From an uncultured Planctomycetaceae bacterium (GTDB lineage: Bacteria > Planctomycetota > Planctomycetia > Planctomycetales > Planctomycetaceae): a stretch of 6,780 nucleotides of DNA. The notes beneath the pieces are model-generated. The model saw only the letters and a program-made list of their open reading frames with translations. It searched no databases and was not told the origin of the DNA. The position numbers and the translations under genes are program-made. Positions 1 to 6,079 of the stretch are shown here, in pieces. How positions within the stretch are numbered: position 1 is the first letter of the stretch; each line of letters opens with the position of its first letter. The stretch is taken from assembly GCA_903921605.1 (NCBI GenBank), contig CAIXQV010000471.1:1-6780 (forward strand), written 5' to 3'.

Positions 1-169
1 ACGGAGAACACAGAGGGAATCGCAGAGGGTTGTTGGGAGGAGTTGAACGCAGGGGTCGCAGAGGTGCGCAGAGAGAAGATATTTTTGTTTTTCCCCTGCG
101 TTCCTCTGCGAACCCTGCGTTCAGAAACTGTGCTTTCTCTGTGTAACTCTGTGACCTCTGTGGTGAAAA
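1..169. repeat. Palindromic 'CACAGAGG' repeat, copy A (left edge cut by window)
   Basis: This is the first of two near-identical units. From position 1 it matches the copy starting at 202 with about four substitutions and one 11-bp insertion (around 131-141). The left outer arm lies partly outside the window, while the right outer arm ends in CTCTGTGACCTCTGTGGTG near 148-166. The inner arms (GAACGCAGGGGTCGCAGAGG near 45-64 and its near reverse complement ending near 122) are present, so the unit can fold into a long hairpin. A reading frame stays open across both copies but gives only low-complexity repeated peptide, so it is not taken as a gene. Short CACAGAGG/CGCAGAGG words recur inside the unit. 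The biological role is unknown. Confidence 0.85.
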
Positions 170-185
170 GTGCGATTCTTTTTTG

Positions 186-359
186 TTTCACCACAGAGGT
201 CACGGAGAACACAGAGGGAATCGCAGAGGGTTGTTGGGAAGATTTGAACGCAGGGGTCGCAGAGGTGCGCAGAGAGAAGATATTTTTGCTTTTCCCCTGC
301 GTTCCTCTGCGAACCCTGCGTTCAGAAACTGTGTAACTCAGTGACCTCTGTGGTGAAAA
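186..359. repeat. Palindromic 'CACAGAGG' repeat, copy B (complete)
   Basis: This is a complete unit bounded by TTTCACCACAGAGGTCAC (186-203) and its exact reverse complement GTGACCTCTGTGGTGAAA (341-358). The outer arms (186-215 and 329-358) continue with a few mismatches. A second, inner pair of arms lies at 246-265 and 304-323, with 19 of 20 bases complementary. The whole unit is therefore a nested cruciform or hairpin. It lies about 200 bp after copy A in direct orientation. No transposase is visible. A non-autonomous mobile repeat or a structural/extragenic palindrome are both possible. Confidence 0.88.
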
Positions 360-372
360 CTGCGAATCGGCA

Positions 373-389
373 TTTTGTTTCACCACAGA
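373..389. repeat. Truncated third repeat copy (left end only)
   Basis: TTTTGTTTCACCACAGA repeats the left boundary of copy B (TTTTGTTTCACCACAGA from 181), and the similarity then stops abruptly. A related spacer (TGCGAATCGG versus TGCGATTCTT) precedes it, as it does copy B. This suggests a tandem array that was truncated or overwritten on the side facing the DUF1501 gene. Confidence 0.7.
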
Positions 390-413
390 CTGCGGTGTCG
401 GAGAGTGGTTACT

Positions 414-434
414 CGGAGGGCTGACGCCCTGCCG
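414..434. repeat. GC-rich hairpin upstream of DUF1501 gene
   Basis: CGG-AGGGC (414-421), loop TGAC (422-425), GCCCT (426-430), a bulged G, then CCG (432-434) forms an 8-bp stem with a single-base bulge and a tetraloop. It lies about 22 bases before the Shine-Dalgarno sequence of the DUF1501 gene. There is no T-run after it, so an intrinsic terminator is unlikely. It may be a REP-like extragenic palindrome or a 5'-leader structure. Confidence 0.5.
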
Positions 435-456
435 CTCGCCGGATGAAAATTAAATC

Positions 457-461
457 AGGAG
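457..461 (+). promoter_or_regulatory. Ribosome binding site of DUF1501 gene
   Basis: AGGAG lies 9 bases before ATG 471. It favours this start over the in-frame ATG at 501 (residue 11), which has no comparable site. It is the clearest Shine-Dalgarno sequence in the window. Confidence 0.75.
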
Positions 462-470
462 TATTCGACG

Positions 471-1931
471 ATGAATTTATTCGAAGAACTCAAACAGAAC
501 ATGACTCGGCGATATTTCTTTTCGCAGGGTTCAAATGTCATGGGGACTGCGGCTCTCGCGTCACTGCTGGGCCAGTCAGCCATCGGCGGTGTGGATGCAC
601 CGAAGGGCCATGCCGGAGCCATGCCGACTCATTTTCCCGCGAAGGCCAAGCACATCATTTATCTGCATATGGTCGGCGGTCCATCGCAACTGGACCTCTA
701 TGACCACAAGCCACAGATGGATGCGTGGTACGATAAGGATCTTCCGGAATCTGTGCGGAACGGTCAGCGACTGACGACGATGACCTCGGGGCAGGCTCGA
801 TTTCCTATTGCTCCGTCGAAGTTCAAATTCGAACAGGCGGGCCAATGTGGCATGTGGGTCACGGAACTTCTGCCGTGGACGAAGAAAGTCGTCGATGACA
901 TGACGTTTGTCCGCAGCATGTACACTGAAGCGATCAATCATGAGCCGGCCGTGAGTCTGTTGCAAACCGGCAATCAGGTGACCGGACGGCCGTGTCTGGG
1001 ATCGTGGATGTCTTATGGACTGGGATCACTGAACGAGAATCTGCCGGCCTTTGTGGTCATGGTGGCTCGCCCGACAAACACAGAACAGGTTCAGGCGATT
1101 TCTGCAAGATTGTGGTCTTCAGGTTATTTGCCGGGCGAATATGCAGCGACATCATTTCGCTCGGCCGGTGATCCCATTCTGTTCATCAACAACCCAAACG
1201 GCGTAACGCCCGATGTTCGACGAACGACTCTGGATGGAATGAGACGACTGAATGAGCTGAGTTATCAACAACTTGGCGATCCGGAGATTAATACTCGAAT
1301 CCAACAATACGAGTTAGCGTTCAGAATGCAGTCGAGTGTTCCCGAACTGACCGATCTGGCGTCAGAGCCGGAGTCCACATTTGAACTCTACGGCGAGGCA
1401 TCAAAGAAGGGCGGCACTCTGGCTAACACGATGTTGCTGGCTCGAAGAATGGTCGAACGCGGCGTACGATTTGTGCAGATTTATCACAACAACTGGGACA
1501 CTCATGCCAATGCGGCCGGACGTCTTCCCGATCAATGCCGAGATCTTGATCAGGCCACTTACGGTCTGATTACAGATTTGAAACAACGCGGTTTGTTTGA
1601 CGATACGATCATTATCTGGGGCGGTGAATTCGGCCGAACGATCTATTCTCAGGGAGGATTGTCCAGAGAGAATTACGGTCGTGACCACCATCCTCGCTGC
1701 TTTACAATGTGGATGGCCGGTGGCGGATTCAAGGGTGGCACGATTTACGGAGAGACGGACGACTTCAGTTACAACATCGTCCGCGATCCGGTTCACATTC
1801 GTGACTTCCATGCCACCGTGCTGAACCAGATCGGCTATGACCACCAGCGATTGACGTTCAAGTATCAAGGACTCGATCAGCGACTGACGGGTGTGTTGCC
1901 GGCGAAAGTGATTCAGGAGTTGATTACCTGA
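471..1931 (+). CDS. DUF1501 domain-containing protein, Tat-exported
   Basis: This is a 486-residue member of the DUF1501 family, which belongs to the alkaline phosphatase/sulfatase-like fold and is greatly expanded in planctomycetes; its substrate is not established. The N-terminus has a twin-arginine motif (TRRYFF, residues 12-17) and a hydrophobic stretch (about 23-40), implying folded export through Tat. Family landmarks visible in order are HMVGGPSQLDLYDHKP (66-81), ELLPW (132-136) with the INHEP segment (155-159), TGRPCLGSW (171-179), NNWDTHAN (340-347), WGGEFGRT (383-390) and GRDHHP (403-408). The Asp/His residues in these motifs are plausible metal ligands by analogy with the fold. Length is normal and no key motif is missing. 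In planctomycetes such genes commonly follow a PSCyt1/PSD1 (DUF1549/DUF1553) cytochrome gene in the same operon. Here the region immediately upstream is repeat DNA, so any such partner is outside the window. The stop codon lies 3 bp from that of the convergent gene. Family assignment is firm; the reaction is unknown. Confidence 0.93.
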   Translation: MNLFEELKQNMTRRYFFSQGSNVMGTAALASLLGQSAIGGVDAPKGHAGAMPTHFPAKAKHIIYLHMVGGPSQLDLYDHKPQMDAWYDKDLPESVRNGQRLTTMTSGQARFPIAPSKFKFEQAGQCGMWVTELLPWTKKVVDDMTFVRSMYTEAINHEPAVSLLQTGNQVTGRPCLGSWMSYGLGSLNENLPAFVVMVARPTNTEQVQAISARLWSSGYLPGEYAATSFRSAGDPILFINNPNGVTPDVRRTTLDGMRRLNELSYQQLGDPEINTRIQQYELAFRMQSSVPELTDLASEPESTFELYGEASKKGGTLANTMLLARRMVERGVRFVQIYHNNWDTHANAAGRLPDQCRDLDQATYGLITDLKQRGLFDDTIIIWGGEFGRTIYSQGGLSRENYGRDHHPRCFTMWMAGGGFKGGTIYGETDDFSYNIVRDPVHIRDFHATVLNQIGYDHQRLTFKYQGLDQRLTGVLPAKVIQELIT

Positions 1932-1934
1932 GTG

Positions 1935-3089
1935 TCAGCGCTGCTTTTCACTCAATGGCACATCACGAAATTCGGTATGACAGGCCACGCAATTCTTTGC
2001 GATCCGTTCAAACGACGCGGGGAGCGAATCGGGAACCGGCAACGCTGCTCCTGATTCGCTCCAACTCATCAACGCGGCTTCAAGATCGGCAGCGGCAGAC
2101 TCTGATTCACGGAGCATGTTCCGAAAGCCTTCGGACTCTATGGCAACGCTTTCGGTTCTCAGCAGTTCTGAAAAATGGTCTTTCAGCAACAGAACTTCCT
2201 GAACTGGATGAAGATCAGGGCGAGTCAACGGTGACTTCCATCCGGCCGCTGCTACTGTCTTAACCGAGTCGAAAGTCTGTTCCAGATTTACCATCGACTC
2301 AGCCATCAGAGTCAGCTCTGCCGATTCGGGAAAGTCGCATTTCAGGGCGTCAAGAACCGCGTCGTCCACTTTCTGAGCCGACTCTGCGGATTCATAGAGT
2401 CCTCGATAATTGGGATTGGCTCCTGCCAGCTTAAGAATTACTGACGACACTGAAGGATCGATAAGCCCTGCCGTCACACAGGCTACAGCCGCGGCCGCTG
2501 GGCTGCGATGTTTGCCATGATGGCAGTGAATGTAAATCGGGCCTTCAAAATCTCGCACCGCCTTCGCCAGTTCTTTGCCGCGTTGCTCGGGAATGCCATC
2601 GTAAGAATGAGGCAAGTGAATGTATCTCAGACCATGTTTTTTGGCGAGTTCCAGATCAGGCTTAGCACCATCCACGCTGATGATTGTCTTGATCCCAAGG
2701 TTCTGTAATTCCCGAAAAGCTTCTTCGCCATCTGGCTGGCCGCCCGAGATCACTTTTTTGTGAATCTGAATAGCATTGGGAAGATGAGCGGAAGCCAGTC
2801 TGTGAGGCAGGGCCAGGTTCTCAGCCTTTGGAGTTCCCTCAACGGTCTCTACCGGCTGTTCGAATTTGTCTGTCTCGCAGACGATTTCGATTTCGGACTT
2901 TTTAGATGGAAGATCCGGGGCTGACTCAGAGCTTGACTTGCGACCATCCGCGCAGCCCGTCGACAGTAAGCTGACGATCACAAATCCGCACACAGTAAAA
3001 GGCATCGTGTTCATCTTCGTCACATTTCTGGGGCAGACGGAGTCATGTTCAATACCGTTCGCTTTTTGCGACATGTTAGTCGAATTCAT
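1935..3089 (-). CDS. Predicted lipoprotein: DUF442/dual-specificity-type phosphatase fused to cytochrome c'-like domain
   Basis: The longest frame gives 384 residues. A hydrophobic segment (about 30-42) ends in LLSTGC (41-46), an acceptable though not ideal lipobox, followed by a Ser/acidic linker to about residue 95. Residues 105-245 resemble the DUF442/dual-specificity phosphatase fold: ISGGQPDGEEAF (114-125), GIKTIISVDG (132-141), a possible general-acid Asp at HSYDG (D164), and the P-loop HCHHGKHRSP with Cys189 and Arg195 (CX5R). Residues about 255-384 are mostly helical and end in NCVACHTEFR (366-375), a CxxCH haem site placed near the C-terminus as in four-helix cytochrome c', which also carries a CxxCHxxFR-like ending. 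Covalent haem attachment requires export, which agrees with the signal peptide. The start is uncertain: ATG 3089 has no clear Shine-Dalgarno and adds 25 residues before the signal peptide. ATG 3014 (residue 26), ATG 3005 (residue 29) and GTG 3023 are shorter options; the GTG keeps a Lys in the n-region. The partner substrate is unknown. Confidence 0.85.
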   Translation of the reverse strand: MNSTNMSQKANGIEHDSVCPRNVTKMNTMPFTVCGFVIVSLLSTGCADGRKSSSESAPDLPSKKSEIEIVCETDKFEQPVETVEGTPKAENLALPHRLASAHLPNAIQIHKKVISGGQPDGEEAFRELQNLGIKTIISVDGAKPDLELAKKHGLRYIHLPHSYDGIPEQRGKELAKAVRDFEGPIYIHCHHGKHRSPAAAAVACVTAGLIDPSVSSVILKLAGANPNYRGLYESAESAQKVDDAVLDALKCDFPESAELTLMAESMVNLEQTFDSVKTVAAAGWKSPLTRPDLHPVQEVLLLKDHFSELLRTESVAIESEGFRNMLRESESAAADLEAALMSWSESGAALPVPDSLPASFERIAKNCVACHTEFRDVPLSEKQR

Positions 3090-3625
3090 CAGGACAACGA
3101 TCTTTCGAGATGCTCCGTCTCAAAATCTGCGGATTTCACAAGGAGATCAGGGCTTTCTGAGCCAACGTGGGAAGGTCCTGTCCACAATCTTCGAAGTCGC
3201 ACAGACCAGTCGCCCGCTATGGAAGGATGTCTGGGAGACGTAATTTTCGAGAAGCGATCAAATCAGAAATATGGATGAGCCTCTAAAGGCCTGATTTTGT
3301 CTCAGAGGTTAGTGCAGTTCTCAGTAATCCTGGATTTTGACCGAACGACTGCAAAGGGTGTACGCCCGAGCGAACTGGTCCCAACGCATGGCAATGGATG
3401 TCCGGTGTTCTGGTATGCCCCTGCCTTCGAAAAAGGGCGAGAACTTCTGACGCAGAAGAAACTCGGCGAAAAGCTGGCTGGAAAAGCGAGCGGGTAAAGG
3501 AACAGTTTCTCGGCCGCGTTGGCTTTATGATTTCTCCGCTGCCAGCACTGAGGTAAACTAGTGGTCAGACCGGCTCTGCCTGTCGCCCCGTCCCGTCGGC
3601 AATTCTGCAGTTCAAGAGATCTTCC
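3090..3625. other. Gene-free divergent intergenic region
   Basis: This 536-bp stretch separates the divergent lipoprotein and kinase genes and must hold both promoters. Short open frames cross it on both strands, but none has a recognisable domain, a good ribosome binding site or coding-like composition. A longer minus-strand frame (3302-4018) lies largely antisense to the kinase domain and is judged a shadow. A weak hairpin, GCCT-CTAA-AGGC followed by CTGATTTT (about 3280-3298), is too short to call a terminator. I could not pick -35/-10 boxes with confidence. Confidence 0.6.
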
Positions 3626-5296
3626 ATGCATCCCGATAAAGTTGGACCCTATCTGATTGATCGCAAGATCGGCGCTGGAGGCATGGGTAACGTCTATCAT
3701 GGTGTACACGAATTGACGAAGCAGGAAGCCGCCATCAAAGTGTTGCCCGTGGCCATGGCTCGCGAAGATGGCTTCGTGCAAAGATTCTCCCGCGAGATCG
3801 ACGCTTTGAGGCAGCTTTCCAATCGACATATCGTGCAGTTGTTTCAGGATGGTGAGACAACGGATGGCACGTTTTACTATGCCATGGAGTTTGTCGACGG
3901 GCATACATTGACGGCCGAGATTACGAATCGCAAAAAGCTGCCGTGGAAAGATGTCATTGAGTATTCGATGCAGATCGCAGCCGCGCTGAAGGCTGCTCAC
4001 GATGCGGGAATCGTGCACCGTGACCTGAAGCCAAGCAACCTGATGTTGACGAACGATCGAGTCATCAAATTGACCGACTTTGGAGTCGCCAGTTTATTTG
4101 CTTCCGCTCGACTGACTCGCACAGGAGGCGTTGTTGGCACGGCCGAATACATGTCACCGGAACAAGCGAGGGGGCAAAAAGCCAGTCGGCGCAGTGACCT
4201 GTATTCGCTGGGTGCTGTCATGTATGTCATGCTGACCGGACGCCCTCCGTTCACCGGCGCCAGCGCGAATGACATTCTGCAGAAGCACCAATTCGGCCAG
4301 TTTGATAAGCCCAGTCGCTATGTGGCCGATCTTCCGCGTCTGGTTGAAGAGCTGGTGTGTCAGCTTCTTGAGAAGGATCCTGCCAAAAGGCTGCCGGATG
4401 CTTTAGTCGTGATGAAGCGACTGGAACAGATCAAACTGCGTCTGGAGATGATGGAGCAGCATCTGGAGTCGGAAACCGTCGAGCGGCCTGGACCCGGCAC
4501 GACGGTCATGTCAGAAAGCGAATCCGTCGAGTGGGACGTGCATCATCCCGGCCCGGCAACAATGGTGCGAAACATGATCCGGGACGATGTGACCTCGTCA
4601 CTGGTTAAGTCACCGGTCGCAAAGTTCTTCGATAACATTTTTGTGCTCATCACTCTCCTGGCCCTGATTATTGTCTTCGGGATCTGGATGAACCGCCGCA
4701 GCGTGGCTGATCCGGGCGAACAGCTGGCGAAGGCTCGCGAATTGCTGGCCAGAGAACCCAGTCCCGTCTGGCTGCGTGCACGGGATGAATTTCTACAGCC
4801 GCTGCTGGACACAAATGCCCTGCCCAATTCCAAAGAAGAGATTGATTCGCTCATTCTGAAAGCCAATCAATTTGATTTCTGTCGATCTTTGCGAGCAGAT
4901 CCGGAAAGCAGCAAGGATGAAGCTTCTGAGCTGCAACGTCTGATTCGACGAACCTTTGAGACATTCAGTAATGGTGATCCGGTCGCCGCACGTGAACAGT
5001 TGCAGGCTGTTCGCGAACTTGCCGCGCAGGATTCTCGTAACGAATACTTGTCACAATTTCTGGTGGAGACGCAGCAGAAGTGGGACAAAGAACCTTTGAC
5101 AGTCGGCCGCAAGGCACTGTTGGAGCGAATTCTGATTGAAGCAGAAGCGATTGCAAAATCCGGTGACCCGGCGAGTGTCGACAGGGCTGTCAAGACCCTG
5201 ACCGCCGCACGTCAAATTTACTCCAACGACCGAGCTGTGACAGAGGAGTCAGAACGGATTGACGTGTTGCTGAAACAGCTTCAGCCGACGCCATAG
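3626..5296 (+). CDS. Transmembrane Hanks-type serine/threonine protein kinase
   Basis: This 556-residue protein kinase should transfer phosphate from ATP to Ser/Thr of target proteins. The catalytic domain (about 8-268) is complete: glycine loop IGAGGMGNVY (15-24), ATP-anchoring Lys38 in AAIKVLP, alpha-C Glu57, catalytic loop HRDLKPSN (131-138) with Asp133, DFG at 151-153, SPE at 177-179 (the APE position), Asp191 and Arg255. HRD plus an activation segment rich in Thr/Ser (TRTGGVVGT) fits autophosphorylation. A linker (about 280-335) contains two copies of a PGPxTxV motif (288-294 and 308-314). One membrane span follows (338-354, IFVLITLLALIIVFGIW), with the C-terminal about 200 residues predicted outside the cytoplasm. 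That part is charged and helical, perhaps TPR-like, with no family I recognise and no PASTA repeats. ATG 3626 is preceded by a weak AAGAGA. The gene is divergent from the phosphatase-cytochrome gene and 240 bp before the macro-domain gene, so it is probably a separate transcription unit. Confidence 0.95.
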   Translation: MHPDKVGPYLIDRKIGAGGMGNVYHGVHELTKQEAAIKVLPVAMAREDGFVQRFSREIDALRQLSNRHIVQLFQDGETTDGTFYYAMEFVDGHTLTAEITNRKKLPWKDVIEYSMQIAAALKAAHDAGIVHRDLKPSNLMLTNDRVIKLTDFGVASLFASARLTRTGGVVGTAEYMSPEQARGQKASRRSDLYSLGAVMYVMLTGRPPFTGASANDILQKHQFGQFDKPSRYVADLPRLVEELVCQLLEKDPAKRLPDALVVMKRLEQIKLRLEMMEQHLESETVERPGPGTTVMSESESVEWDVHHPGPATMVRNMIRDDVTSSLVKSPVAKFFDNIFVLITLLALIIVFGIWMNRRSVADPGEQLAKARELLAREPSPVWLRARDEFLQPLLDTNALPNSKEEIDSLILKANQFDFCRSLRADPESSKDEASELQRLIRRTFETFSNGDPVAAREQLQAVRELAAQDSRNEYLSQFLVETQQKWDKEPLTVGRKALLERILIEAEAIAKSGDPASVDRAVKTLTAARQIYSNDRAVTEESERIDVLLKQLQPTP

Positions 5297-5536
5297 TGTG
5301 AAAATCATTTGATCAGTAATCCACTGCGGTCGGTTTTGTGCATAAGTCCGCTGATCCTCCCCGGACAGCTCCATCAATGTGGAAAAACGACCAGACCCGA
5401 TTGAATCCGGTTCGCGTCCAAGTCACATTGTGATGGTTGCAGAATGTATGGTTCGGGTGAAATGCGTCGGATTATTCTCCGCAGGCTTATTTTTCAGCCC
5501 GAAACTGATCGACTCATTTGAAACTCGGACTCAGCG
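5297..5536. other. Intergenic region between kinase and macro-domain genes
   Basis: No gene is seen in these 240 bp. The length suggests the macro-domain/hydrolase pair has its own promoter here. An 11-bp perfect palindrome TCACATTGTGA (5423-5433) and a loosely related inverted segment CCATCAATGTGG (near 5371-5382) are the only structured sequences I could find. Neither can be assigned to a regulator, and no convincing terminator follows the kinase stop codon. Confidence 0.4.
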
Positions 5537-6079
5537 ATGATTGTGAAACTTGGCCCGTGCCGCATGGAATTGGTTCAGGGCGATATAACGCAGCAACACG
5601 TCGACGCGATCGTCAATGCCGCCAATAGCAGTCTGGCCGGTGGTGGCGGTGTCGATGGGGCCATACACAATGCGGGTGGTCCAGCCATCATGCAGGAAAC
5701 AACGCAGAATTATCCTGAGGGTTGCCCCACAGGCAGCGCGGTGATGAGCGGGGCTGGAAATCTTCCGGCCAAGTATATCTTTCATGCCGTTGGACCAGTC
5801 TGGAAGGGTGGTCGTCAGGGAGAAGCAGAGCTGCTGGCGTCTGCCTGTCGAGCGTGCCTGAAACTGGCGGTGCAGCATCAATGCAACAGTATTGCTTTCC
5901 CTGCCTTGAGTGCCGGAGCTTATGGGTATCCTCTTGATCTGGCGGCGGCCAATCTGGTCAAGACGACGATGGACTTTGTTCGATGGCATCAGAATCCGAC
6001 GATGGTTCGATTCGTTCTGTTTGATCAGGGCGCGTTCGGGGCCTTCGCGCGAGCGGTGGAGGAAGTGGTGCCGAAATGA
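5537..6079 (+). CDS. Macro-domain protein, probable O-acetyl-ADP-ribose deacetylase (YmdB/MacroD type)
   Basis: This 180-residue protein is a single macro domain of normal length and has no signal peptide, so it should act in the cytoplasm. The MacroD/YmdB class hydrolyses O-acetyl-ADP-ribose from sirtuin reactions and mono-ADP-ribose esters on proteins. Diagnostic motifs are GDIT (15-18), IVNAANSSLAGGGGVDGAIH (25-44), CPTGSA (63-68), AVGPVW (84-89) and the second phosphate loop SAGAYGYP (125-132). Asn30 and Asp40 match in sequence context and in their ten-residue spacing the catalytic Asn25/Asp35 pair of E. coli YmdB, so hydrolytic activity rather than mere binding is expected. ATG 5537 has no strong Shine-Dalgarno, but the N-terminal strand residues before GDIT fit the usual start of the family. 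The stop codon overlaps the start of the next gene (ATGA), indicating coupled translation. Family assignment is firm; the natural substrate is inferred. Confidence 0.95.
   Translation: MIVKLGPCRMELVQGDITQQHVDAIVNAANSSLAGGGGVDGAIHNAGGPAIMQETTQNYPEGCPTGSAVMSGAGNLPAKYIFHAVGPVWKGGRQGEAELLASACRACLKLAVQHQCNSIAFPALSAGAYGYPLDLAAANLVKTTMDFVRWHQNPTMVRFVLFDQGAFGAFARAVEEVVPK
6076..6079 (+). promoter_or_regulatory. ATGA stop/start overlap (translational coupling)
   Basis: The ATG of the alpha/beta hydrolase shares two bases with the TGA of the macro-domain gene. Such 4-bp overlaps usually mean that the downstream gene is translated by ribosomes terminating on the upstream one. This also fixes the hydrolase start, and the protein begins with a compact N-terminal strand as expected for the family. 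Confidence 0.8.

Noticed and set aside
43..336. Plus-strand open frame of 97 codons across the repeat array
   Set aside because: It encodes the repeat unit twice as low-complexity peptide and has no ribosome binding site or family similarity; the frame is open because the repeat period is a multiple of three.
1..389. CRISPR array
   Set aside because: The repeated units are ~175 bp, long and palindromic, with near-identical interiors; there are no short repeats with unique spacers and no cas gene nearby.
2866..3278. Two overlapping plus-strand frames (to 3243 and to 3278)
   Set aside because: They start antisense to the lipoprotein's N-terminus, lack ribosome binding sites and show no domain.
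3280..3298. Intrinsic terminator
   Set aside because: The stem is only 4 bp and the T-run is short; no gene ends just before it on the plus strand.
3297..3497. Small plus-strand frame upstream of the kinase, considered as a leader peptide or gene remnant
   Set aside because: There is no Shine-Dalgarno, no recognisable similarity, and nothing links it to the kinase.
3302..4018. Minus-strand open frame of 238 codons
   Set aside because: More than half lies antisense to the intact kinase catalytic domain; the translated protein is rich in Cys/His/Arg with no recognisable motif, typical of a shadow frame.
5423..5433. CRP-type operator
   Set aside because: The half-sites are in TCACA-N-TGTGA order with a 1-bp centre, not the TGTGA-N6-TCACA arrangement of CRP sites.
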